From positions 896 to 45,840 of the forward strand of contig DCVO01000127.1 of the NCBI GenBank assembly GCA_002327405.1: a DNA stretch of 44,945 bases. The letters are read 5' to 3'. Numbering within the stretch: position 1 is the stretch's first letter; each line of letters opens with the position of its first letter. Made by a program: the position numbers and the translations under genes. Positions 1-7,516 of the stretch are shown piece by piece. The notes beneath the pieces were generated by a model. That model was given only the letters and a program-made list of their open reading frames with translations, had not been told where the DNA came from and did no database searches. The DNA comes from Thiobacillus sp. UBA2186 (GTDB lineage Bacteria; Pseudomonadota; Gammaproteobacteria; Burkholderiales; Thiobacillaceae).

Positions 1-2768
1 ATTCGGCGCGCAACAAGGTCGAGCAACTGCTGATCGAGAAAATCTCGCAGGCGTCCGCCAACCAGCGCGCCGGCCGCTGCGGGCGGGTGATGGACGGCAT
101 CTGCATCCGCTTGTACGGCGTGGACGATTTCAACAACCGCCCGCGCTTTACCGACCCCGAGCTTTTGCGTTCCTCGCTCGCCGGCGTCATCCTGCGCATG
201 AAGTCGCTGAATCTCGGCAATGTCGAAGGCTTCCCCTTTATCGATCCGCCGCAGGCCAGATTCATCGCCGACGGCTATCGCCTGCTGCACGAACTCAACG
301 CGCTGGACGAGAAGAACGAACTGACCAAGATCGGCGAGCGCGTGGCGAAGCTGCCGCTCGACCCGCGCATGGCGCGCATGATCCTGGCGGCGGAGCGCAC
401 GGGCTGTCTTGCGGAAATGCTGGCCATCGCCAGCTTCCTGTCGGTGCAGGATCCGCGCGAACGGCCGCCGGATCGCGCCGGCAGCGCGGACGAGAAACAC
501 AAGCTCTTCGCCGACGAGCGCTCGGACTTCGTGTCGGTGGTGAAGCTGTGGCAGTGGTTCGACGAGGCCATCAGGCACAAGAAATCCAACCGTCTGCTGC
601 AGAATCAGCTGGCCGATCACTTCCTGTCGCCGCGGCGCATGCGCGAGTGGCGCGACGTGCACGGCCAGCTCGCCACCCAGGCGGCGGAAATGGGCCTGCG
701 CCTGAACGAAAAGCCCGCCGGCTACGACGCCCTGCACCAGGCGCTATTGACCGGCCTGCTGGGCAACATCGGCTTCAGGTCCGACGACGTCAAGGCGCGC
801 AAGCCGGGCGAAGGGGCGTACCAGGGCGCGCGCGGATTGCGCTTTTCCCTGCATCCGGCCTCGGTGTTGGCGAAGAAAGGCCCCAAGTGGGTGGTGGCGG
901 CCGAGTTGACGGATGTGGGAAGGCTCATGGGGCGCATGGCGGCGGAAGTGCGGCCGGAGTGGGTCGAGGCCGCATCGCAGCATGTGCTGGAACGCAGCTA
1001 TTCCGAGCCGCACTGGGACCGCAAGTCCGCGCGCGTCATGGCCTACGAGCGCGTGACGCTCTATGGCGTGACACTGGCCTCGCGCCGCCGCGTGCACTAC
1101 GGGCCGCTTGAACCGGAACTCGCGCGTGAGCTTTTCATCCGCGGCGCGCTGGTGGCGGGCGAATACGACACGCAAGCCCAATGGTTCCAGCACAATCGCG
1201 AACTCATCGCGCACATCGAGGAACTGGAGCACAAGGCGCGCAAGGCCGGGGTTTGGCTGGACGAGGAGCGCATCTACAAATTCTTCGATGCGCGTATCCC
1301 GCCGGGCATGCACAACGGCCCGGCCTTCGAGAAATGGCTCAAGGGCATCGATACCGATACGCTGAAACTCACGCGCGAGGACATCGTCGCCGAGGGCCTG
1401 GATCTTTCGCAGGGACTGTACCCGGAAAGCCTCAAGATCGACGGCGTCGAATGCGCGGTCAAGTACCGCTTCGAGCCCGGCCATCCGCTCGACGGCGCCA
1501 CGCTGTCCCTGCCGCTGTACCTGCTGAACAGGGTCAGCGAAGCCCAGCTCGACTGGGCCATTCCCGGCCTGCTGCGCGACCGCGTCAATGCCTTGTTCAA
1601 GGCGCTGCCCAAGGACATCAGAAACAACTTTATTCCGCTGGCGCAATCGGTCACCACCTTCCTGAGCGAAGCCAGGCCCGGCGAGGCCCCGCTTGCGCAG
1701 ACGGTGGCAGCCTGGGTCGAACGCCGCATTGGCAAAAAGACCGATACGCGCGAGGCCGACATCGATGCCCATCTCAAGCTCAACCTGCGGGTGCTCGACG
1801 ATGGCGGCCAGGAGCTCGCCATGGGCCGTGATCTCTTCGCGCTGAAAAAACAATTGGGCGAGACCGCCAGCCTCGCCTACGGCAAGAGCGAGGAATCCAG
1901 CGAACATGAACGCGAAGGCATCACGGCCTGGGATTTCGGCGATCTGCCGGCCAGCGTCGCATTCAGCCGCGGCGGCCAGAAGCTCACCGGCTACCCGGCG
2001 CTGGTCGATGACGGCGACAGCGTGTCCATGAAGCTGCTGGACACGAAGGAGAACGCCGAAGCGGAGAGCAGAAAAGGGCTTGTGCGGCTCTTGCGGCTGG
2101 CGCTGTCCTCCCAGCTCAAGCAACTGGAAAAGGATTTGTCCAAGCAGACCGCGCTGGCCTTGAAGTACCGCGCCTTCGGCAATGCCGACGGCTTCTTTGC
2201 CGAACTGCTCGACACCATTGCCGCGCGCGCCTGCCTGGGCGAGGACGAGCTGCCGCGCAAGCAGAAGGAGTTCGACAAGCAGAAGGAGCGCGCCAAGCCG
2301 CGCATCGCGCCGGTGACGCAGGCACTGCTGAAATCGGTGGAAGAGTGTCTTGATTTATACCAGCAGGTGCAGGCGAAGCTCGCGCAGAAATCGCCTTTCG
2401 TCCATGCGCTAAAGGACGAGCAGGCGCATCTGGCAAGACTGGTTTATCCGGGATTCATCGGCGCCACGCCCTGGGAACGCTGGCAGCACCTGCCGCGCTA
2501 TTTGCGTGCGATCCTGCGCCGCCTGGACAAGCTGCCCAGCGCCGGCGATCGCGACGCGCGCCACACCGCCATCATCCAGGGGCTGGAGGCGCGTTACCAG
2601 GAGCGCCTTGCCAAACACCGCAAGGCCGGCATCATCGATCCGCAGCTTGCGGAATTCCGCTGGCATCTGGAGGAGCTGCGCGTGTCGCTGTTCGCACAGG
2701 AACTGAAAACGCCGTACCCGGTTTCGGCCAAGCGCCTTGAAAAACTGTGGGAGAGCGTCCAACAATAA
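1..2768 (+). CDS. hrpA: ATP-dependent RNA helicase HrpA, 3' part (5' end outside window)
   Basis: The reading frame is open from base 3, so about 921 C-terminal residues are present and the gene starts before the window. The first residues include helicase motif VI, QRAGRCGR, at about bases 60-86. This is followed by the HA2/winged-helix region (PLDPRMARMI), an OB-fold region and the long C-terminal domain (DUF3418) typical of HrpA, ending in the conserved region around PYPVSAKRLEKLW. E. coli HrpA is about 1300 residues, so roughly the first 30% (motifs I-V) is missing only because of the window edge. The family consists of DEAH-box 3'-5' RNA helicases acting on mRNA and on stalled ribosomes. 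GTG 87 and ATG 90 are internal, not starts. The stop codon is followed two bases later by an array of 7-base repeats. Confidence 0.95.
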   Translation, partial: SARNKVEQLLIEKISQASANQRAGRCGRVMDGICIRLYGVDDFNNRPRFTDPELLRSSLAGVILRMKSLNLGNVEGFPFIDPPQARFIADGYRLLHELNALDEKNELTKIGERVAKLPLDPRMARMILAAERTGCLAEMLAIASFLSVQDPRERPPDRAGSADEKHKLFADERSDFVSVVKLWQWFDEAIRHKKSNRLLQNQLADHFLSPRRMREWRDVHGQLATQAAEMGLRLNEKPAGYDALHQALLTGLLGNIGFRSDDVKARKPGEGAYQGARGLRFSLHPASVLAKKGPKWVVAAELTDVGRLMGRMAAEVRPEWVEAASQHVLERSYSEPHWDRKSARVMAYERVTLYGVTLASRRRVHYGPLEPELARELFIRGALVAGEYDTQAQWFQHNRELIAHIEELEHKARKAGVWLDEERIYKFFDARIPPGMHNGPAFEKWLKGIDTDTLKLTREDIVAEGLDLSQGLYPESLKIDGVECAVKYRFEPGHPLDGATLSLPLYLLNRVSEAQLDWAIPGLLRDRVNALFKALPKDIRNNFIPLAQSVTTFLSEARPGEAPLAQTVAAWVERRIGKKTDTREADIDAHLKLNLRVLDDGGQELAMGRDLFALKKQLGETASLAYGKSEESSEHEREGITAWDFGDLPASVAFSRGGQKLTGYPALVDDGDSVSMKLLDTKENAEAESRKGLVRLLRLALSSQLKQLEKDLSKQTALALKYRAFGNADGFFAELLDTIAARACLGEDELPRKQKEFDKQKERAKPRIAPVTQALLKSVEECLDLYQQVQAKLAQKSPFVHALKDEQAHLARLVYPGFIGATPWERWQHLPRYLRAILRRLDKLPSAGDRDARHTAIIQGLEARYQERLAKHRKAGIIDPQLAEFRWHLEELRVSLFAQELKTPYPVSAKRLEKLWESVQQ

Positions 2769-2770
2769 AG

Positions 2771-2840
2771 GCGTGAGGGGTGAGGCGTGAGGGGTGAGGG
2801 GTAAACTGACAACTGATGACTGACCACTGTCTACTGTCAA
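2771..2840. repeat. Ten consecutive in-register heptamer repeats (two families, 5+5)
   Basis: Reading from 2771 in steps of seven gives five units of the type GCGTGAG/GGGTGAG (the last is GGGTAAA), then five of the type CTGNNNA (CTGACAA, CTGATGA, CTGACCA, CTGTCTA, CTGTCAA). The phase does not break. The array fills the gap between hrpA and the next gene; its last base is the A of the probable ATG at 2840. Heptamer tandem repeats (STRR) are described from cyanobacteria; the role here is unknown. Confidence 0.85.
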
Positions 2841-3388
2841 TGCAAGAAAAAGCCTTCAACCTGCCCAATGCCATCACCGGCATCCGCCTCATGGGGGTGC
2901 CGGCCACGATCTGGTTCATGCTGGAGAGCCAGTGGTCGATCGCGACCTGGGTGTTCCTGGCGGCCGCGCTGACCGACGGCCTCGACGGTTTTCTCGCGCG
3001 CAGGCTGCATCAGACCACGGCCATCGGCGCCGCGCTCGACACCGTTACCGACAAGGCGCTGTCGCTGTCGGTGCTGGTGGTGCTGTTGAGTTTCGAACTG
3101 GTGCCGGTGTGGGTGGCGCTCGCCATCGTCATCCGCGACGCGGTGATCGTGGTCGGTGCCCTGGCCTACCGCGGCATGGCCGGCCACCTGGAAATCCAGC
3201 CCACGCTGCTCGGCAAGACCAACACCTTTGCCGAATTCGCCATGCTCGCCCTGGTGCTGGGACGCGAGGCCGGCATCGTGCCGGGCGAGGCCTGGGTTTA
3301 TCCGATGTTCTGGCTGGTGTTCGCCACCACCCTGGCGTCGGGCATGCAGTACGTGTGGATCTGGGGCAAGAAGAGCCTGTTTCAGTAG
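2840..3388 (+). CDS. CDP-alcohol phosphatidyltransferase family membrane protein
   Basis: A protein of about 182 residues carrying the complete family motif D-x2-DG-x2-AR-x8-G-x3-D-x3-D (from TDGLDGFLAR to DTVTDK, about residues 50-75), plus several hydrophobic helices. Enzymes of this family transfer a phosphatidyl group from CDP-diacylglycerol to an alcohol such as glycerol-3-phosphate, in the inner membrane. It may be a second PgsA-like enzyme; the acceptor cannot be told from sequence. An in-frame ATG at 2816 would add eight residues encoded by the heptamer repeats. I prefer 2840 because homology-like sequence (FNLPNAITGIRL) begins right after it, although no clear ribosome binding site precedes either start. 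The stop codon lies inside a long hairpin arm. Confidence 0.85.
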   Translation: MQEKAFNLPNAITGIRLMGVPATIWFMLESQWSIATWVFLAAALTDGLDGFLARRLHQTTAIGAALDTVTDKALSLSVLVVLLSFELVPVWVALAIVIRDAVIVVGALAYRGMAGHLEIQPTLLGKTNTFAEFAMLALVLGREAGIVPGEAWVYPMFWLVFATTLASGMQYVWIWGKKSLFQ

Positions 3389-3429
3389 GTTTTATGCCGA
3401 GGGGCATAAAACCTGCTGAAACAGGCTCT
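3372..3429. terminator. 27-bp inverted repeat, probable bidirectional terminator
   Basis: Arms at 3372-3398 and 3403-3429 pair over 27 positions with one T/G (wobble-compatible) position and a 4-base loop GAGG. It lies between convergent genes and includes the last codons and stop of the upstream gene. There is no long T run on either side, so it may block transcription from both sides or protect 3' ends rather than act as a classic intrinsic terminator. Confidence 0.6.
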
Positions 3430-3451
3430 ACGCTCGGCAGGCGGGAGCAGG

Positions 3452-4636
3452 CTAGGCCCGGCCGCGGTGGCTCGTTTTGGCGCGGTACATGGAGGCATCC
3501 GCCGCGCGGATCAAATCGTCCTCGGCCATGCCGTTTTCGGGATAGATTGCCTGGCCGATGCTGGCTGCTATCGTCAACTCGATGCCTCGCAGGACGACCT
3601 TTTCCTGCAGTGAAGCCTGGATCTTGTCCGCCGCAGCCTGGCAGTCGAGCCGGCTGCCCACCTCGCCCAGCAGCACCAGGAATTCATCGCCTCCAGCGCG
3701 TGCCACGGTATCCGCCTCGCGCACGTTATCGAGCAGGCGGCGCGCAACCTCGCTCAGCAGGGCATCGCCGATCTGGTGTCCGTAGAGGTCGTTGACCGTC
3801 TTGAAATTGTCGAGGTCGACAAACAGCAAGCCGAACTTGGTGTCGTAACGTTTGGCGCGCAGCAGGGCCTGCCTGAGCCGGTCGTAGAACAGCTTGCGGT
3901 TGGCCAGGCCGGTCATGGCGTCGTGCGTCGCCTCTTCTTCGAATGCGGCACGCGCTGCTTCCAGCGCCCTCATTTGCCAATCGATTTCCCGGGTGTTGGC
4001 GGTCAGGCGTCTCAAGGTAAACCAGGCCAGCCCCATGCCGAGAACGGTGGCGAAGATTCCGGCCAGCAGTGTGGTTTGCAGGTTGCGCTGGTAATCCTGC
4101 CGCGTTTCCCACAAGGCCAGATTGTTGGCCATCTGCAGTTCGCCGCGCATTGCGGCGAGCATTTCGTTGAGGCGCTCCTGCATCGGGATGCCTTCCGCCA
4201 CCAGGATGATCCAGGCGTCCTCCGTGCGCTCGCCCGCCAGCAGATCGGTGACGCGTTCCTGCATGGGCATGATCTTCTCGATCAGTTCGCTCTGCTCGTC
4301 GTAGAGTTTCTGCTCCTGGGGGGTGAGGCCCAGGTCCCTCAAGCGCTGGCGGCCGCTGCCGACCAGAAATCCGGCGCGGTTGAATTCCAGGAAAAGCTGG
4401 TCGCGCGAGAAAGGGTCGCGTTCGATGGCCATGCGCAGCAGGCGGTCCGCACGCGCCAGCGCATCCACCTGGATGGCGGTGACGGTTTCGATCTTGCGGT
4501 TGTGCAGTTCCACGACCTTGTCCATCCGCTCCTGGAAGTGCCCGAGCTGATAGATGGCGTTGGCGGCCTGGGCTGCAATGAGCAGGATCAACGCCAGAAA
4601 CGCACCGCCGGTCAGCAGGATAAAGACCCGATTCAT
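3452..4636 (-). CDS. Membrane diguanylate cyclase (GGDEF) with periplasmic sensor region
   Basis: 394 residues. An N-terminal membrane helix (about residues 5-25) and a second one (about 187-207) bracket a helical periplasmic region resembling four-helix-bundle sensor domains. A C-terminal GGDEF domain (about 230-390) follows. The active-site motif GGDEF is intact, and an RxxD inhibitory site (READ) sits five residues before it, so the enzyme should make c-di-GMP from GTP and be product-inhibited. The signal sensed is not evident. It is convergent with the phosphatidyltransferase gene across the 3372-3429 hairpin. Confidence 0.9.
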   Translation of the reverse strand: MNRVFILLTGGAFLALILLIAAQAANAIYQLGHFQERMDKVVELHNRKIETVTAIQVDALARADRLLRMAIERDPFSRDQLFLEFNRAGFLVGSGRQRLRDLGLTPQEQKLYDEQSELIEKIMPMQERVTDLLAGERTEDAWIILVAEGIPMQERLNEMLAAMRGELQMANNLALWETRQDYQRNLQTTLLAGIFATVLGMGLAWFTLRRLTANTREIDWQMRALEAARAAFEEEATHDAMTGLANRKLFYDRLRQALLRAKRYDTKFGLLFVDLDNFKTVNDLYGHQIGDALLSEVARRLLDNVREADTVARAGGDEFLVLLGEVGSRLDCQAAADKIQASLQEKVVLRGIELTIAASIGQAIYPENGMAEDDLIRAADASMYRAKTSHRGRA

Positions 4637-4690
4637 TCGCTCAGCACCCGCGCTTGCCCGAATTATTGAATCTACGGCGAAAGCGGCTGA

Positions 4691-5218
4691 TTATTGAGCT
4701 GCCCTGGCCAAATCTGCGAGGATTTCGTCGGCATGCCGCGTCGGATCGACCCGGCCGTATACCCGCCAGACCTTGCCCTGCGGATTGATCAGGAAGGTGT
4801 TGCGCCTGGCCAGGCGCAGCAGCTTCCAGTCCATCAGTGTGCCGTAACGGCGCGCAACGCTGCCATCGGTGTCGGCCAGCAGGGGGAAATTCAGATGATA
4901 TTTTTCGGCGAATCCGGCGTGGCTTGCCTGGGTGTCCACGCTCACGCCGAGGACGGCCGCCCCGGCGGCCTGCAGTTTGGCGAGGCCGTCGCGAAACGCG
5001 CAGGCCTCGCGCGTGCAGCCTGGCGTGTCGTCCCTGGGGTAGAAATACAGCACCAGCCAGCGGCCGGCGTAGTCGGAAAGCCTGTGCCGATTGCCCAACT
5101 GGTCAGACAGGGCGAAATCCGGCGCACTGGCCCCTGCTTCGGGCCGGGGGCCGATATGCCAGGCACGCCAGACCAGCCAGGCAAATAGCAGTAAAACAAG
5201 CGGCAGCGCGATTTTCAT
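4691..5218 (-). CDS. Membrane-anchored Bcp/PrxQ-type peroxiredoxin
   Basis: 175 residues. Residues 4-20 are a hydrophobic anchor, followed by an AhpC/TSA peroxiredoxin fold starting at SAPDFALSDQ. The motif DDTPGCTREAC places the peroxidatic Cys at 68 and a second Cys five residues later at 73, the arrangement of Bcp proteins with an intramolecular disulfide. It should reduce hydroperoxides with thiol reductants, here tethered to the inner membrane rather than soluble. Most Bcp proteins are about 155 residues and lack the anchor. It lies 54 bases downstream of the divergent-facing start of nothing else on the same strand, so it is probably monocistronic or read with the adjacent cyclase. Confidence 0.85.
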   Translation of the reverse strand: MKIALPLVLLLFAWLVWRAWHIGPRPEAGASAPDFALSDQLGNRHRLSDYAGRWLVLYFYPRDDTPGCTREACAFRDGLAKLQAAGAAVLGVSVDTQASHAGFAEKYHLNFPLLADTDGSVARRYGTLMDWKLLRLARRNTFLINPQGKVWRVYGRVDPTRHADEILADLARAAQ

Positions 5219-5254
5219 GCGGCCATCATAACAGCGCAGAGCCAGGTTCCTGGA

Positions 5255-5359
5255 TATTCCATTTCCAAATCAAAAAGATCGCGAAGGCGAGCCGCAGACA
5301 GTACGGGTTGTACGGCAAGGCGAAGCCGACAAAGAGATTTTTGATTTGGAAATGGAATA
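5255..5359. repeat. 105-bp palindromic (MITE/REP-like) element with 22-bp terminal inverted repeats
   Basis: Perfect 22-bp arms at 5255-5276 and 5338-5359 flank a 61-base spacer. The spacer holds the GC-rich motifs CAGTACGGGTTGTACGGC and GGCGAAGCC. Arms begin and end with TA, compatible with TA target duplication but ambiguous in a palindrome. It ends 13 bases before tRNA-Arg, so it may be an insertion upstream of the tRNA. Confidence 0.7.
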
Positions 5360-5372
5360 AAATGCGCGCCAC

Positions 5373-5448
5373 GCCCCCGTAGCTCAGTGGATAGAGCATC
5401 CCCCTCCTAAGGGGAGGGTCGCACGTTCGATTCGTGCCGGGGGCGCCA
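5373..5448 (+). tRNA. tRNA-Arg (anticodon CCT)
   Basis: Complete cloverleaf: acceptor GCCCCCG/CGGGGGC (5373-5379/5438-5444), D arm GCTC...GAGC, anticodon stem TCCCC/GGGGA with loop CTCCTAA (anticodon CCT at 5406-5408), T arm GCACG-TTCGATT-CGTGC, and an encoded CCA at 5446-5448. It reads AGG codons. A possible -10 (TAAAAT, 5358-5363) sits just upstream, at the edge of the palindromic element. Confidence 0.97.
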
Positions 5449-5643
5449 TCTTGGTTGCCTTGGCTGAAAGGCCTATCCCGCACTTTCTCCCAAATACCGC
5501 CGTCCCGCAGGGCGCAGGCGTTTGCACGCCTTGCGGGCGTGGACTATAGTGGCTCGATAATGTGCGAGTAGACGCGAAGGGGAGAAGCGGACGTCGGGCA
5601 ATGCCCATCCCCGGCGGTTTGCCGCAAACAGGGGAAGGGGGGA

Positions 5644-7302
5644 ATGTCGCAGCCATCGCCTGCAGTCGATCAATCCGCGGCTGGACAAGCCAAGCTTCGC
5701 GCGGCGGCGGCATATTTCCTGCCCGCGCTGGCCCTGTTCGTCGTTGTCTGGCTGTTGCCCATTCCGGCGCATTTGCTTACCCCTGCGCGCCATCTGGTGC
5801 TGCACAATTTCCTCGAAGGCTTTGCCATTGCGGTTTCGGTGATGGTGTTCGCCTATGGCTGGTCCACCTACGGCGCAACGCAGCCGCGCGGCGTCACCAT
5901 CATCGCCGCCGGTTTCCTGGCAGTCGGCGTGCTCGATTTCGCCCACCTGCTTTCCTATGCCGGCATGCCGGATTTCGTCACGCCGGGAAGTCCGAACAAG
6001 GCGATCTACTTCTGGCTGATGGCGCGCCTGGCTGCAGCGCTGGCCATCCTGGCCGTCGCGGTGGGCGGGTTTTCCCGGCAGGCGTTTTCCCCGCGCTGCC
6101 GTCTTGTCCTGTTCGGCGCAGCGCTGGCGGTGTCGGCGTTTTGCTACTACGTCGTGCTGTTCATGCCGGCTGCCTTGCCGCAAATGTTCGTGGCGGGAAC
6201 GGGGCTGACGCCGCTCAAGATCGGCGCCGAATATTTCCTGATCCTGCTGCAGCTCGCTGCCATTGCGCTGATGGTCTGGCGGCATGGCCGCAGCGGCCTG
6301 CCGGACGAATCGAGGCTGGTGGCTGCACTGGGCATCATGGTGCTGTCGGAGCTGTGTTTTACGCTTTATGCGCATGTGTTCGACGCATTCAACGTGCTGG
6401 GCCACGTATACAAGACCGTCGCCTACTACCTGATCTACCGCAGCGTGTTCGTGGCTTCCGTGCGCATCCCGTTCGAAAGGCTCAAGGCCTCGGAGAGTGC
6501 GCTGCGGGAAAGCGAACAGCAGGTGCGTGCGCTCAATGCCGATCTTGAAATGCGCGTCGACATGCGCACCGCACAGCTTGCCGCTTCCAACAGCGAGCTG
6601 GAGCGTTTTGCCTATGTCGCCTCGCACGATTTGCAGGAGCCTTTGCGTACGGTGTCGAGTTACCTGCAATTGCTGGAACGCCGCTACCAGGACAGGCTGG
6701 ACCAGGACGGGCGCGAATTCATCGGCTTTGCCACGAACGGCGCCGCGCGCATGCAGGGCATGATCCGCGACCTGCTCGATTACTCGCGCGTGCAGACTCG
6801 GGGCCAGCCCTTCGCGCGGGTTGACATGAATGAAGCGCTGGCCGAGGTGTTGGGCGATCTCGGCCTGGTCATCCAGGAAAACGCGGCGACAGTGACGCAT
6901 GATCCGCTGCCGGTGGTCATGGGCGATGCCGGACAGCTGCGCCGGCTGTTGCTGAACCTCATCGGCAATGCCATCAAATATCGCAACGCGGAGCCGCCGC
7001 GCATCCATCTGTCCGCAGATCGCATCGAAAACGGGTCAGTCGAGATGCCGGAGACGGCCCCGAATGCGGGCTGGCTGATCGGCGTCGAAGACAACGGCAT
7101 CGGCATCGAAATGCGGCATTTCGACAAGATATTCCAGCTGTTCCAGCGCCTGCACGGGCGCGGGGCGTATCCGGGCAGCGGGCTGGGCCTGGCTTTGGCC
7201 AAGCGCATCGTCGAACGCCATGCCGGCGCCATCTGGGTGAAGTCGATTCCCGGAAAGGGCTCAACTTTTTATGTTGCGCTGCCGATACAGTCCGGTGCCT
7301 AG
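5644..7302 (+). CDS. MASE3-type membrane sensor histidine kinase
   Basis: 552 residues. Residues about 25-275 form seven or so membrane helices with the MASE3 signature pattern (HNFLEGFAI, GFLAVGVLDFAHLLSYAGMP). A short coiled coil (278-315) leads to a HisKA domain with the H box ASHDLQEPLR (His328). The HATPase domain has the N box LLLNLIGNAIKYR, G1 box DNGIGIE, and a GSGLGLALAK G2 box. It should autophosphorylate in response to a membrane or ligand signal. SD-like AGGGGAAGGGGGG lies just before ATG 5644. There is no receiver domain of its own; the REC-containing genes immediately downstream are the likely partners. Confidence 0.92.
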   Translation: MSQPSPAVDQSAAGQAKLRAAAAYFLPALALFVVVWLLPIPAHLLTPARHLVLHNFLEGFAIAVSVMVFAYGWSTYGATQPRGVTIIAAGFLAVGVLDFAHLLSYAGMPDFVTPGSPNKAIYFWLMARLAAALAILAVAVGGFSRQAFSPRCRLVLFGAALAVSAFCYYVVLFMPAALPQMFVAGTGLTPLKIGAEYFLILLQLAAIALMVWRHGRSGLPDESRLVAALGIMVLSELCFTLYAHVFDAFNVLGHVYKTVAYYLIYRSVFVASVRIPFERLKASESALRESEQQVRALNADLEMRVDMRTAQLAASNSELERFAYVASHDLQEPLRTVSSYLQLLERRYQDRLDQDGREFIGFATNGAARMQGMIRDLLDYSRVQTRGQPFARVDMNEALAEVLGDLGLVIQENAATVTHDPLPVVMGDAGQLRRLLLNLIGNAIKYRNAEPPRIHLSADRIENGSVEMPETAPNAGWLIGVEDNGIGIEMRHFDKIFQLFQRLHGRGAYPGSGLGLALAKRIVERHAGAIWVKSIPGKGSTFYVALPIQSGA

Positions 7303-7516
7303 CAAACGATAAGGCCCGCCCGGGAGGGAGTGCATTAAAAGAACATACAAGGGCAGTCTCCTTTTATCTGATTCCGTTGTCAGCTGTCCTGTCGTCCGGG
7401 ACCTCTCTTCAGCTTGCTTCTTCCGGCTGATGCGGCAGTTCAGGTTTGCGTTCCGCACAAAAACCATATAGAAATAGTGGTTATATAAGTGGTTAACAAA
7501 AAAATAAAGAGTAATC
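7303..7516 (+). promoter_or_regulatory. AT-rich intergenic region, probable promoter of the REC-GAF-PAS-GGDEF-EAL gene
   Basis: 214 bases between two co-directional signalling genes. The last 60 bases are AT-rich and contain TATATAAG-like sequence (about 7482-7490), a plausible -10. SD-like AAAGAG precedes ATG 7517. No terminator with a T run was seen after 7302, so readthrough is possible. Confidence 0.35.
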
